Source of the DNA: Gammaproteobacteria bacterium
GTDB taxonomy: Bacteria > Pseudomonadota > Gammaproteobacteria > Enterobacterales > Alteromonadaceae
Direction of reading: 5' to 3'
NCBI GenBank assembly: GCA_018825965.1
Contig: JAHKAA010000016.1
Location: 1 to 64,000 of the forward strand
Length of the DNA: 64,000 nucleotides
Program-made: the position numbers and the translations under genes
Notes under the pieces: model-generated
The model's input: only the letters and a program-made list of their open reading frames with translations
Databases searched by the model: none
What the model was told of the DNA's origin: nothing
Shown here: positions 35,417-43,517 of the stretch, in pieces
How the letters are laid out: each line of letters begins with the position of its first letter
Position numbering within the stretch: the first letter of the stretch is position 1

Positions 35417-35450
35417 ATTTAGGATGCAAAATGCAGCGTAGCGGAACTAA
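35405..35450 (-). repeat. Truncated attC half-site at island border
   Basis: TTCAACGCCCACATTTAGG and the following ATGCAGCGTAGCGG look like the 1R side of an attC (minus strand ...GGGCGTTGAA). No matching 1L half with GTTAG follows to the right, where the two-component island begins. I read it as an attC cut by an insertion. Confidence 0.45.
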
Positions 35451-35531
35451 GGTTCCAAGCCAGGCAGCACGAGAGAATGAAATGCTAAAAGTGAATTTTT
35501 AGGAATGGGTTTCCTTGGTTTATCCGGTTCA

Positions 35532-36137
35532 TCAAGCCTCCACCAGATTAAGTTGATAGGCGATTTGCACTAGTTGCACCACATTTTTCGCGTCCATCTT
35601 TTTCATGATGTTTTCCCGATGTTTGTCAACGGTGCGCGCCGACACACCCAATGCTTCTGCAATCGAGCTGGATGGCTTGCCGAGCACCAGCAGGGTCAGT
35701 ATTTGAAATTCACGCTGGGTCAGGGAAAAATCAACGGACGCGATTCTGTCACTAACCGATTGGTGAATAACCCGCTTGCCCGCCATGACCTGATCCAGGG
35801 TGGATATCATCGCTTTGCCGGAGCCTTCCTTGAGCAGTACCGCATCGGCCCTGGATTCGGCAAGTTGCCGCAGTGAAGCACCGGACTGGGTACCGGTAAG
35901 CAACACCACCTTAAGCTTCGGATAGCGCTTTTTGATATAGTCCAGCACCGCCAGGGAATTGTCCCCGGGCATATGGTAATCCATGATCACCAGGTCAGGT
36001 TGCAATCGTTGCACCTGTTCCTTAAGATCCATAGCATTTTCTGCTTCACTGACAATATCATAGTCAGGGCGGCTGCCCAGCAACAGCTTCAGACCGTCCC
36101 GGAAAATCTCATGATCATCAGCAATGATTATTTGCAT
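35532..36137 (-). CDS. NarL/FixJ-family response regulator
   Basis: The 201-residue protein has a receiver domain with phospho-acceptor D53 in 'LVIMDYHMPG', acidic pair 'ADDHE' at 6-10 and Lys near 103. The C-terminal LuxR-type helix-turn-helix is 'LTQREFQILTLLVLGKPSSSIAEALGVSARTVDKH' (described in part). The start is taken at 36137. It is divergent from a 7TMR-DISM histidine kinase 70 bp away, its evident partner. Confidence 0.92.
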   Translation of the reverse strand: MQIIIADDHEIFRDGLKLLLGSRPDYDIVSEAENAMDLKEQVQRLQPDLVIMDYHMPGDNSLAVLDYIKKRYPKLKVVLLTGTQSGASLRQLAESRADAVLLKEGSGKAMISTLDQVMAGKRVIHQSVSDRIASVDFSLTQREFQILTLLVLGKPSSSIAEALGVSARTVDKHRENIMKKMDAKNVVQLVQIAYQLNLVEA

Positions 36138-36206
36138 GGTGTATGCTCCAATGTGGAACAACGGATACTACGGCGTTTGTCAACATAGTTAGCGGAACCT
36201 TTATAA

Positions 36207-38117
36207 TTGATCCTTTTCTTCTTGTTCATTCTGTTCTATCCGTCGGCTATCAACGCCGATGAGCGAATAGTTGTTACCCCGCCTCTGGATGCCAACCATT
36301 TTAGTGTAAAACAGGTCACCACCTATTACACGGAAACCACTGGCCCCTTGTCAGTTGACGAGGTGAGAAGAAAATTCGGCGAATTCAAACCATTATCGAC
36401 CAAAAGACCAGATCAGATCCACTTGCACCGAATTTACTGGCTTAGAATAAAGTTACATAACCCTGCTTCGCATGACCATAGCTGGTACTTGAATCTTGGA
36501 TTGCCGTCGATGTTGCAACTGGAGGCTTACCTCATTTCCGGGCATAGGCAGACACATCTGCTGAGCCTGGATGATACTTCGGGGTATGCGGCCAGGCCAG
36601 TGGACGATCCCCAGTTGGTTTTACCGCTTTCTCTGTTAGCCGGGGAATCCGCCGATGTCTTGCTACGCTACCGGTCGTTTGCAGATACGCCACTGTTACT
36701 GGAGTTATTCAGCCCCTCCCACTTTGAACAATACAGCAAGGAAAGCTTTCTCAGCAACGGCCTGGTAATGGGCATTCTGCTGGCGTTCCTTTGTGTGGTG
36801 CTACTCCAGGCTTTTGTCAGTCCCAATCGCATCTATGTGTTCTATGCCGGATTCATCATTTGTGTGCTGCTTGTCATCAGCGACATGTCTGGCTATACCC
36901 TGAAATATTTATGGCCTGACCAACCCAGCTGGGATAATTCCGCCCCACAAAAACTGTTCTCACTACAGGGCTTATTTTATGCTTTGTTTATTGTTCATCT
37001 ATTGCAGCTTAAACGTTATTCAACAGGGTTATATCGTTGCTACCTGGCCTTTATTGCCTTCACCCTCATGGCTTTTGGGCTGTCCTTCTTTATCGAAATA
37101 GCTGCGGCGCTCAGAATAACGGCCCTTGCCATTATGCCGTTAATGCTTGTGACTATTGTTATCTCGGTAAAAAAGAAATTGCCTGCAGCGAGAATTCTGG
37201 CAGCCGGTTTGGTTGTCCATATTATCTTTATCAACCTGTTGTTTTTTCTGGGCATCCTGGGGGTAGAGGTGTTTGGCCATGTCCATCTGTTTACCTATCC
37301 GAAAGTGGGCTATGTCATCGAAACCCTGCTGTTTGCCGTCGCGATTTCACTACAAAATCGTCAACTGCGTATTGAGCATTCGGAGAATTTACGCCACCGT
37401 TTAGCCGAAGCGGAAGAGCTGGCGCACAGCGAAATGGACAAGCGTCGAATACTGGAGCGAACGCAAGATAAGATTTTGCAATTTGCCACCACTACACATG
37501 ACCTGTCGCAACCCTTGTCCTCCATCCGCATGGCGCTGGAGGCTGTCGATGATAAACAGAGTCGTGCCGCCAAAGCGCATATCGACCGAACGCTGGAGTA
37601 CGCAGAAGGCTTGTTGCGTACCATTATTCGAGAAGCCCAGAGCGATCTGTCGGAAGTGCAGGAAATTTGTGAATTACAACAGGTGTTTGAATCAATCTTA
37701 CTGCGCCATAAAGGGCATGCACAAAAGAAAAAACTGAGTTTACGTATTTACGATACCGCACTACGCGCACAGGTCTCCCCTATTTTGTTGGAGCGGATCC
37801 TGGATAACCTGGTGGCGAATGCGATTCGCTACACAGACAAAGGAGGTGTACTGCTGGGGGTTCGCCATATTGATGCTCGTATCGCGCTGTCAATTTACGA
37901 TACCGGACACGGCATGGAGCAAGGGCTCATCAAACGGTTGCTGAATCCGTTTGAGCAAAGCGGAGAGCTGGCGGCTGAACAAACCGGCTATGGCCTGGGG
38001 TTGTACATCGTAAAGTCGCTGTGCGAAAAAGCAAGCTTTGAACTCAGGATCCTGTCCAGGCCGGGGAAAGGCAGTTGTTTCACGATCCTGATATCCCGGC
38101 AATGTTTGTTAGACTAA
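36207..38117 (+). CDS. 7TMR-DISM sensor histidine kinase
   Basis: The 636-residue protein starts at TTG with a signal peptide (to about 18). Domains in order: an extracytoplasmic 7TMR-DISMED2 sensing domain (about 25-180), seven membrane helices (about 190-390), a coiled-coil HisKA region with phospho-His H431 in 'TTHDLSQPLSS', and an HATPase domain with 'LDNLVANAIRYTDKGG', 'DTGHGM' and 'GYGLGLYIV'. It should phosphorylate the divergent NarL-type regulator. The DISMED2 domain suggests a carbohydrate or other small ligand. Confidence 0.9.
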   Translation: MILFFLFILFYPSAINADERIVVTPPLDANHFSVKQVTTYYTETTGPLSVDEVRRKFGEFKPLSTKRPDQIHLHRIYWLRIKLHNPASHDHSWYLNLGLPSMLQLEAYLISGHRQTHLLSLDDTSGYAARPVDDPQLVLPLSLLAGESADVLLRYRSFADTPLLLELFSPSHFEQYSKESFLSNGLVMGILLAFLCVVLLQAFVSPNRIYVFYAGFIICVLLVISDMSGYTLKYLWPDQPSWDNSAPQKLFSLQGLFYALFIVHLLQLKRYSTGLYRCYLAFIAFTLMAFGLSFFIEIAAALRITALAIMPLMLVTIVISVKKKLPAARILAAGLVVHIIFINLLFFLGILGVEVFGHVHLFTYPKVGYVIETLLFAVAISLQNRQLRIEHSENLRHRLAEAEELAHSEMDKRRILERTQDKILQFATTTHDLSQPLSSIRMALEAVDDKQSRAAKAHIDRTLEYAEGLLRTIIREAQSDLSEVQEICELQQVFESILLRHKGHAQKKKLSLRIYDTALRAQVSPILLERILDNLVANAIRYTDKGGVLLGVRHIDARIALSIYDTGHGMEQGLIKRLLNPFEQSGELAAEQTGYGLGLYIVKSLCEKASFELRILSRPGKGSCFTILISRQCLLD

Positions 38118-38148
38118 TGGCCTGGTTTATCATCCAGGCCATTAGTCT
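38111..38148. terminator. Bidirectional terminator between convergent genes
   Basis: A perfect 15-bp stem (AGACTAATGGCCTGG / CCAGGCCATTAGTCT) with an 8-nt loop lies between the kinase stop and the stop of the next, convergent gene. The kinase stop codon is inside it. Confidence 0.88.
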
Positions 38149-38838
38149 TTAGAGTCCATCCTTCAGCACCCGCTTCGCTTTCTCTCTGTTCCAACTGCTG
38201 GTTGCATAAAGGGCCATATGCCCGATAATCGGGCCTGTTGTATCGTTAAGACCGATATCGAGTACCCGCATAAAGGCCTCTTCCTGAATCTCTTCATCAC
38301 TGAAATACAGCAGATCGGTCAAGGCGTGAATATGCTCCACCGATACCGCTTTTTCCAGTAATAACAGTGCCTCCCCCATTTCATCCTCATTCATCAGAGA
38401 AAGGTTTTCGATCAGTTTATTGGCGATGTCATGATCCAGCGGCTCTTCGGTAAGTTGCTTCAGTTCAGTGGACAAGGCAATCAACTGTTGAGGGGGCAAG
38501 GCTGCCTGTAGTTTCTCACGGAGAAGGGATTCCGTGGCAAGGGCCCCGGTAGATCCAATGCTGTTGTTCTCCGCCATGGAATGAACAGCCGTCTGCACAT
38601 GATCCGGATAATCGTCTTGTGCGTTCTGAAGGTCGTTATGGTCGGTCGTCAATTGATGCGCCAGAACGACCTCTGTGCAAGCTGTCGTCGCCTGCGGCTT
38701 AACCTGGGCGCTGGCCGATTGCGCGCTCCTCACATCTGAACTGGCGGATTGGTTCAGGTTGAATGTGTAGAACGGGAAAAAGTGATTAACAGCGATGCCG
38801 ATTGCGAAGATAGTGGTGTGAGTAAATAACGCTTTCAT
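38149..38838 (-). CDS. Exported helical-repeat protein of unknown function
   Basis: About 229 residues from the ATG giving 'MKALFTHTTIFAIGIAVNHF', which acts as a signal anchor. A low-complexity Ser/Ala/Gln segment (30-60) leads to an all-helical C-terminal half with HEAT-like pairs ('EEALLLLEKAVSVEHIHALTDLLYFSDEEIQEEAFMRVLDIG' by position about 160-205). The longer open frame reaches into the neighbour and is rejected. It may be an accessory to the adjacent two-component system. Confidence 0.6.
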   Translation of the reverse strand: MKALFTHTTIFAIGIAVNHFFPFYTFNLNQSASSDVRSAQSASAQVKPQATTACTEVVLAHQLTTDHNDLQNAQDDYPDHVQTAVHSMAENNSIGSTGALATESLLREKLQAALPPQQLIALSTELKQLTEEPLDHDIANKLIENLSLMNEDEMGEALLLLEKAVSVEHIHALTDLLYFSDEEIQEEAFMRVLDIGLNDTTGPIIGHMALYATSSWNREKAKRVLKDGL

Positions 38839-38929
38839 TAATCGTATCCTACAAGTGGCGAACAAGACCCTGGCATGAAGAGCAAGCGGCAAGCCGTTAG
38901 CCGGCTTGCCTTGGGTATGACCTGGTATC

Positions 38930-39511
38930 TTACCTGGCGTCATAGACCTTGTTACATTCGGCTGCGATGGTGCCGAAGTGACCGTCATAGGTTTTGGTCT
39001 GATTCAGCTTGACTCTAAGCACAGCTTGATCATTTTGCATTTCCCACAAGCCAATGCGCTGATAGCACAAGCTTACATCGTTGACTTCTCCTGCCATCAA
39101 ATTACCGCCGATTTGACCGGAAACGCCGTTTTTATCCAGGTAACTATTCTTGCCGTCGAAGGATTTTGCGGTGACCGACTGATCCTTGCCCGCTGTCTTT
39201 TTCGCAGTGACAGAGGCTATGTAGTCAGTGGAGCCACAACTTCCTGTCACTGATATAAGGATCGCGGAGTTCTTATGATTGGTGTGGCGGATCTCATCGT
39301 TGCCGCTGCAATTCATGGCACCGCCATAAATTGAGCTATCAGTGACAGTGCAGGTCACTTTACCTTTATCACCGTCATAATATTTGTAAGTCACTTTACA
39401 GGCATTCATTTTTCCGTCGGAGTAGGATGCTGATAGAGAGTCGGCTGCTGCCATTCCTGGTAACAACAAGCCAGCTGTCAAAAGGGCGAAAGTAAGTTTG
39501 AAATTTTTCAT
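38930..39511 (-). CDS. Secreted protein of unknown function
   Basis: The 193-residue protein has a clear signal peptide (about 1-23, 'LLLPGMAAADS'). The mature part is beta-rich with six cysteines, visible in 'MNACKVTYKYYDG', 'KVTCTVTD', 'AMNCSGND', 'TGSCGSTD', 'VSLCYQR' and 'AAECNKVY', pointing to a disulfide-stabilised periplasmic or extracellular domain. No family recognised. It is likely co-transcribed with the helical-repeat gene and belongs to the same island. Confidence 0.7.
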   Translation of the reverse strand: MKNFKLTFALLTAGLLLPGMAAADSLSASYSDGKMNACKVTYKYYDGDKGKVTCTVTDSSIYGGAMNCSGNDEIRHTNHKNSAILISVTGSCGSTDYIASVTAKKTAGKDQSVTAKSFDGKNSYLDKNGVSGQIGGNLMAGEVNDVSLCYQRIGLWEMQNDQAVLRVKLNQTKTYDGHFGTIAAECNKVYDAR

Positions 39512-39714
39512 GTGTATTTACCTGGTCCTGGTTTTCATTAAATAGGGGTTGGTCGTGACCAGATAAAGTCTAAGGCGTTGGGGAGTGGGACAACATACGC
39601 AATACAACGTATTTTTCTGGCTGCCAGCCAACTATATTGAGGATTGAGGTCACTTGGGTATAAACCACCTTACCCACTTACTGCGGCCGATGTTGAACCT
39701 ACATCTTTTTAAAG

Positions 39715-39771
39715 CACTAGCACCGGGCGCACTCGAGCCGCAAAGCGGCGCTTTGATGACGTTTGTTAGCC
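39715..39771 (-). repeat. attC site with damaged core
   Basis: Minus strand starts GGCTAAC after the protease stop, folds through GCGCCGCTTTGCGGC, and ends in GTGCTAGTG where GTTRRRY is expected. The proper 1R core is lost exactly where the two-component island begins. Confidence 0.6.
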
Positions 39772-39775
39772 GCCA

Positions 39776-40582
39776 TTATGGTTGCCCCGACATAACACCT
39801 TGAACCCATTGCTTATAATGATTCAGTCGAACATTACAAGTGACTTGGCCGTATCGCCCTGGTGTTCTGTTCGTACTTTGCAGATCAGTCCAGGAAGTCA
39901 AACCGGCTAACAGCCATCCTGTTTTATCCTCAATCAAAACTGGTCCACCGCTATCGCCATTTCCTGATCCGCCTTCAAGAGGTAAAGCATCCACTGAGTT
40001 GTCAAACAGATAGCAGATCCATCGGCCATCCGCACTCGTGACCTTATTGTACGCACGACGAAGTTCAGTTCGATGTGGGTCGCTGAATTCATAACCACTC
40101 AAACCATTCCCTGTAGCGCCTTTTCCGATAACCTTAACGATTTGTCCGAACTCACTATTACCACTAAAAATAGACGCAGGTACAACATCGGTGATGGGCT
40201 TTGCTAATTTCAGCAGAGCGATGTCATCCGACGAAGCGAGCAAAACCCTGAAAAGCGTCCAATCCCAGGTCGCTAGTGCTTGCTCAAGGAGTTGCTTCGC
40301 CGGCGCTTTATAACCGGGATGTATCTCAATACGCTCAACAGCTCTGGGTATACCGCCCACCATGACTTGTTTGATTTCAGCTTGCCATGTGATCGCATGA
40401 GCGGCGGTAATAATCCATTGTGGTGCAATTAATACACCATGCCCCTCAACGGGCATGTCCGCCAGAGCTGGAAACTCAGTGGCCTGAATTCGATACTTTG
40501 AATCGTCAACGTCGGGTCGAATCACGATAGCGTTTACGCTAAAAGACAAAGCAAGCAGTGTGAAAAGCAAAACTTGAGGCAT
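39776..40582 (-). CDS. Secreted trypsin-like serine protease, cassette gene
   Basis: The 268-residue protein has a signal peptide (about 1-18) and a chymotrypsin-fold S1 protease. The triad is His62 in 'TAAHAI', Asp120 in 'DDIALLKL' and Ser211 in 'GNGDSGGPV'. An Asp near the S1 pocket cannot be assigned with certainty, so trypsin specificity is open. It starts 29 bp from one attC-like site and stops next to another. S1 proteases are unusual cassette cargo. Confidence 0.88.
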   Translation of the reverse strand: MPQVLLFTLLALSFSVNAIVIRPDVDDSKYRIQATEFPALADMPVEGHGVLIAPQWIITAAHAITWQAEIKQVMVGGIPRAVERIEIHPGYKAPAKQLLEQALATWDWTLFRVLLASSDDIALLKLAKPITDVVPASIFSGNSEFGQIVKVIGKGATGNGLSGYEFSDPHRTELRRAYNKVTSADGRWICYLFDNSVDALPLEGGSGNGDSGGPVLIEDKTGWLLAGLTSWTDLQSTNRTPGRYGQVTCNVRLNHYKQWVQGVMSGQP

Positions 40583-40610
40583 TTATATTTCCTTTGAAGT
40601 TCCCTTCGAC

Positions 40611-40666
40611 GGCTAACTTCTCAATCAGCCGATACGTCAGCGGTCGGCTGCATTAATTTGTTAGCA
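40611..40666 (-). repeat. attC site overlapping the metallo-beta-lactamase-like gene end
   Basis: Minus strand ATGCTAAC ... GTTAGCC, 56 bp, with GCAGCCGACCGC / GCGG..GGCTGATT-type arms. The last codons of the upstream cassette gene ('NKLMQPTADVSAD') are encoded by this site. Confidence 0.8.
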
Positions 40667-41520
40667 TTAGTTGAACCACTCGATTTAAGCTCTTCTTTGG
40701 TCTCTTCAGTGGCCGACTCTTCTTGTTGCTCAATAAATTGGGAGAAGTTCTCCTGACTAATGAATGGATTGATGGTTTTGTATTTGGCACTGATCCCGCG
40801 ATTAGAAAACAAATTGTTCTTATGCGGATGGTTGGACAGGTTAACTGTTACTGCGGGGCTTTGCGTTGCTATCTTCTTGATGCGAGCCATGCTAGCCATA
40901 AACTGCCTGGCAAGACCAGGTTTTTGGAAATTTGCTCCATGCCCACCAACTACAAACGCGCGATATTGCTTACCTTTATCTTCCACGAAGAAGTCGATGG
41001 ACAGGTCGCCCTCTGTATGTCCTGGTGTAATATAGAATTTAAACTCTGTATCGCCGACAACAATAGTTGAGCTATCCCCGGCGTACGATTCTACAACTGG
41101 TGGTAAAAAAACCGCTTTGCCTTTGCTTTTCAGAGCTTGTTCTTTAGCTAATTCAAGCGCTTTTTCCGACATGATGACTTTGGAACCATACAGAGACTGA
41201 AGAAACTCTGCGCCACCAACATGGTCGGAATGCCCATGGGTTATAAAAATGTGAGTAACTTTCTTATCATTCAGACCTAGTTTTTTTAAATTGGCAGGTA
41301 TCCACTTGCTAAATGGAAAATCAAGAGTATCTATGATGACCAAACCGGATGATGTTTCGACAGCATACGAGGAGACCCACTGATCTCCGACGTAGTACAG
41401 GTTGTCAAACATCCTGAAGGGCTCAACATACCCATTCTCCCCCTTCATTTCTGGAACACCTGCGTTTGCCACAGCGTTCATTGAAATACATAAGACGAGA
41501 AAAACAATATTTTTACGCAT
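40621..41520 (-). CDS. Metallo-beta-lactamase-fold protein, subclass B3-like, cassette gene
   Basis: The 299-residue protein, from the ATG after the attC site, has a signal peptide (about 1-20). Metal ligands in B3 order are H95, H97, D99 and H100 ('HGHSDH'), H168 ('TPGHTEGD') and H231 ('NLSNHPHKN'). Spacing and the HP at the last ligand fit subclass B3 or close B3-like hydrolases. It would be periplasmic. Whether it hydrolyses carbapenems is not knowable from this. The C-terminal 'STNANKLMQPTADVSAD' is translated attC sequence, not part of the fold. Confidence 0.85.
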   Translation of the reverse strand: MRKNIVFLVLCISMNAVANAGVPEMKGENGYVEPFRMFDNLYYVGDQWVSSYAVETSSGLVIIDTLDFPFSKWIPANLKKLGLNDKKVTHIFITHGHSDHVGGAEFLQSLYGSKVIMSEKALELAKEQALKSKGKAVFLPPVVESYAGDSSTIVVGDTEFKFYITPGHTEGDLSIDFFVEDKGKQYRAFVVGGHGANFQKPGLARQFMASMARIKKIATQSPAVTVNLSNHPHKNNLFSNRGISAKYKTINPFISQENFSQFIEQQEESATEETKEELKSSGSTNANKLMQPTADVSAD

Positions 41521-41535
41521 ATTGACTTCCAAAAT

Positions 41536-41625
41536 GCTAACGCCCGCAGCACATGCCGAAACCCGCGCAGCGGTTGAGGTCGCAGCCAGCACTTTTTGCC
41601 GACGATAAGATTTGATTGTTAGCAT
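41536..41625 (-). repeat. attC site
   Basis: Minus strand ATGCTAAC ... GCGTTAGC, 90 bp. Arms include GCTGGCTGCGACC and the GCGCGGGTTTCGG segment also seen in the 42830-42922 site. Both cores are good. Confidence 0.85.
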
Positions 41626-41630
41626 TTAAC

Positions 41631-41981
41631 TCAATCAATGTTTAACATGGGAAGTAACATGGTTTGTTGTAATTCCATAAATTTACTTTTTGTATATGGC
41701 CCAAAAACAAATTCTGCTGCCTCAGCATATTGATGATCTTTGCTCTTATCAATGTAATAAAAACCGCAAGAATCTTCAGGGCACGCGTACAAAGAGATGT
41801 ACTTTTCATTGACTTGGATTTCTTTAGGGTTTTCTATCCGCCGGATGTATGCGCCATCTCCCAAGCTGTAGCCAAGGTTTTTTTTCCCATCAATCCAATA
41901 AACCTCGTACGGTCCATCACTCCATGAAGGCCAAAGACTGAAAATGATTATGCAAGATACTAAAATGACAAAATATTTCAC
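41631..41981 (-). CDS. Small membrane-anchored hypothetical protein, cassette gene
   Basis: 116 residues from GTG 41981, with AAGG 6 nt upstream. The long open frame further upstream crosses an attC site and is rejected. An N-terminal membrane helix (about 4-22) is followed by an extracytoplasmic part with a CPEDSC pair ('LYACPEDSCGFYYIDKS'). The residues 'DGPYEVYWIDGKKNLGY' look like a small beta domain. No family recognised. Confidence 0.65.
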   Translation of the reverse strand: MKYFVILVSCIIIFSLWPSWSDGPYEVYWIDGKKNLGYSLGDGAYIRRIENPKEIQVNEKYISLYACPEDSCGFYYIDKSKDHQYAEAAEFVFGPYTKSKFMELQQTMLLPMLNID

Positions 41982-41988
41982 GAAGCAC

Positions 41989-42024
41989 CTTAACCGGCTG
42001 TCGCTCTGCCGCTGCTTGTTAGTG
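41989..42024 (-). repeat. attC-like site, minimal
   Basis: Minus strand CACTAAC ... GGTTAAGG, only about 36 bp, with GCAGCGGC / GCCGG arms. It separates two cassettes but is shorter than usual attC sites and may be a deletion product. Confidence 0.5.
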
Positions 42025-42408
42025 TGTACGGAGTTCGGGGCACATTTCACGAAGTTGCATACTTGCCAATCGCACCATAGTCTTGTTGAAATTTTGAGCA
42101 TAGCTTTTGGCCTGCGCTCTAAGAGCTTCATGGTTAACGCAGTACTGCGAATCAGCTCCAACCCAAAGCATCTCCCATTTAGTATTTTTAAAAATACATG
42201 AAGTAAATGAGATATCGAAGCCTGGGCGAGAAGATGCAATTCCATCCGCTACTGCGATGAAGTAAACACTATTCTCTTTAAACGCCTTCTCAGCCAGACT
42301 AGCTGCAACTTCTAGTTTGTAATTATCCTTTTGCGATTCAAAAGAGCAATCAGCAAGAGCCTTTCCAGAAACTAAACATAGTAGTGTCAATATCAGTATT
42401 TTTTTCAT
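42019..42408 (-). CDS. Small secreted hypothetical protein, cassette gene
   Basis: 129 residues from the ATG at 42408, with a clear signal peptide (MKKILILTLLCLVSGKALA). Three to four cysteines in the mature part ('DCSFESQ', 'FTSCIFKN', 'QYCVNHE', 'REMCPELRT') suggest disulfides. The upstream extension passes through the attC site and is rejected. No family recognised. Confidence 0.7.
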   Translation of the reverse strand: MKKILILTLLCLVSGKALADCSFESQKDNYKLEVAASLAEKAFKENSVYFIAVADGIASSRPGFDISFTSCIFKNTKWEMLWVGADSQYCVNHEALRAQAKSYAQNFNKTMVRLASMQLREMCPELRTH

Positions 42409-42414
42409 GCTTAC

Positions 42415-42470
42415 ACTAACGTTTGCAGCGGCGGAGAGCAAAGCGAATCCGCGGCCTGCACTTGTTAGGT
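42415..42470 (-). repeat. attC site
   Basis: Minus strand ACCTAAC ... CGTTAGT, 56 bp, with GCAGGCCGCGGATTCGC / GCGAATCC-type self-complementarity. Good cores on both sides. Confidence 0.8.
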
Positions 42471-42472
42471 TT

Positions 42473-42823
42473 TTATTTACGTTCAAATTTAACAATTTTA
42501 TCTTTCTTAATATCGTAGTAAATAACACCATTTTTATATGACTCATCAATTTCGTTTTTACTCCTTCGGTATGTTGAGGAGTGCTTTATATAAAAACGGT
42601 ATAAGCCAGTTGTCACGTCCAAAGAATTTTCAGCTAGGTAGTACTTGTTTAGAACTTCATTCTGATTTTTCAAATACGCTTTTGCAGCTTCAAATGCCTT
42701 AATTTCCAGCTCGGTCTCAGCATTGAATGACCAAAAAGCAGTCATTCCATCTGGAATTGGAACAACTCTGTCTGACCTTACTGGACTAGCCAACAAAATT
42801 AGCAGGATTACGAGGTATTTCAT
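42473..42823 (-). CDS. Small secreted hypothetical protein, cassette gene
   Basis: 116 residues from the second Met of the open frame (42823); the first lies in the attC core. Signal peptide about 1-18 ('LLILLASPVRS'). The mature part is charged with 'FWSFNAETELEIKAFEAAKAYL' and a strand-rich end 'NGVIYYDIKKDKIVKFERK'. No family recognised. Confidence 0.7.
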   Translation of the reverse strand: MKYLVILLILLASPVRSDRVVPIPDGMTAFWSFNAETELEIKAFEAAKAYLKNQNEVLNKYYLAENSLDVTTGLYRFYIKHSSTYRRSKNEIDESYKNGVIYYDIKKDKIVKFERK

Positions 42824-42829
42824 TTTTAA

Positions 42830-42922
42830 CCTAACGCCCAAATTTAGCGCGGAAAGCCGCGCAGCGGGTTGACGTCGCAGCCAGCGCTTTTGCTGGCGAT
42901 AATATTTGTTTGTTTGTTAGCT
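42830..42922 (-). repeat. attC site, canonical
   Basis: Minus strand CAGCTAAC ... GCGTTAGG, 93 bp, arms GCCAGCAAAAGCGCTGGCTGC and GCGCGGCTTTCCGCGC visible by position. The stop TAA of the zinc-ribbon gene is part of the core AAC. The best example in the array. Confidence 0.9.
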
Positions 42923-43438
42923 GCCATTTTTTTGATAATACCTATCAAAAAGCTCTTTACCACGTCTGCTTTTAAACAATATGTAATAAGTTATGACCAG
43001 CAGTAAAACAATGCCGAAGGCAATCCAACCAACTAAGCTACTGTCATCTGAAATGAAATCGATACGAGCGAATATAAGCAGAGTCAGTAAGGCTGACATA
43101 GTTAAGAACGTTCGACGAAACCACATGTTAGAAAAGTTGAATTTAATTAGTTCTATGTTAGCCCTGATTGAGATGACAGCCGAAATGATTAAAAGTCCCA
43201 GCATTTCCAGTCGACCAGTTAGTGCAAAAAGCACAAGAAAAAATGGCAAAAATAGGAAACGTGCAAGGCTGGCTTCATATATTTTTTCCGCTTCTTTTTT
43301 CTTATATCCTTTAGGATCAATATGCTTCGCAATATCGTCACTGCTAGCGGTTGCAAGGCAACCACATTGAGCGCAAATATCTGTATTGGCTTCATTGGAA
43401 GCTGAGCAGGCATTACATGTCCATCTATAACCAACCAT
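42917..43438 (-). CDS. Zinc-ribbon membrane protein, cassette gene
   Basis: The 173-residue protein begins with a RanBP2-type zinc ribbon, 'WTCNACSASNEANTDICAQC' (W-x-C-x2-C ... C-x2-C), then a helical linker and four membrane helices (about 60-155). Such ribbon-plus-membrane proteins are common and uncharacterised. It ends inside its attC site, typical of a cassette. Confidence 0.75.
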   Translation of the reverse strand: MVGYRWTCNACSASNEANTDICAQCGCLATASSDDIAKHIDPKGYKKKEAEKIYEASLARFLFLPFFLVLFALTGRLEMLGLLIISAVISIRANIELIKFNFSNMWFRRTFLTMSALLTLLIFARIDFISDDSSLVGWIAFGIVLLLVITYYILFKSRRGKELFDRYYQKNGS

Positions 43439-43461
43439 TCTCTGACACTTTCCTTTTTAGC

Positions 43462-43517
43462 AGCTAACGATATAGCTCAATGGCGCGTTTAGCGTCCATT
43501 GCAGCGTCTTGTTCTGT
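43462..43517 (-). repeat. attC-like site nearest the integrase
   Basis: Minus strand AGAAC ... CGTTAGC with CAATGG / CCATTG pairing, 56 bp. If real, one more cassette lies between it and the attachment site attI, which should be within about 43850-43965 but cannot be pinned down. Confidence 0.6.

Noticed and set aside
41982..42245. N-terminal extension of the 41631-41981 gene
   Set aside because: It crosses the attC-like site at 41989-42024 and overlaps the neighbouring gene; GTG 41981 has a good ribosome site.
42409..42549. N-terminal extension of the secreted cassette protein
   Set aside because: The extension is the read-through of an attC site; a signal peptide with its own ATG starts at 42408.
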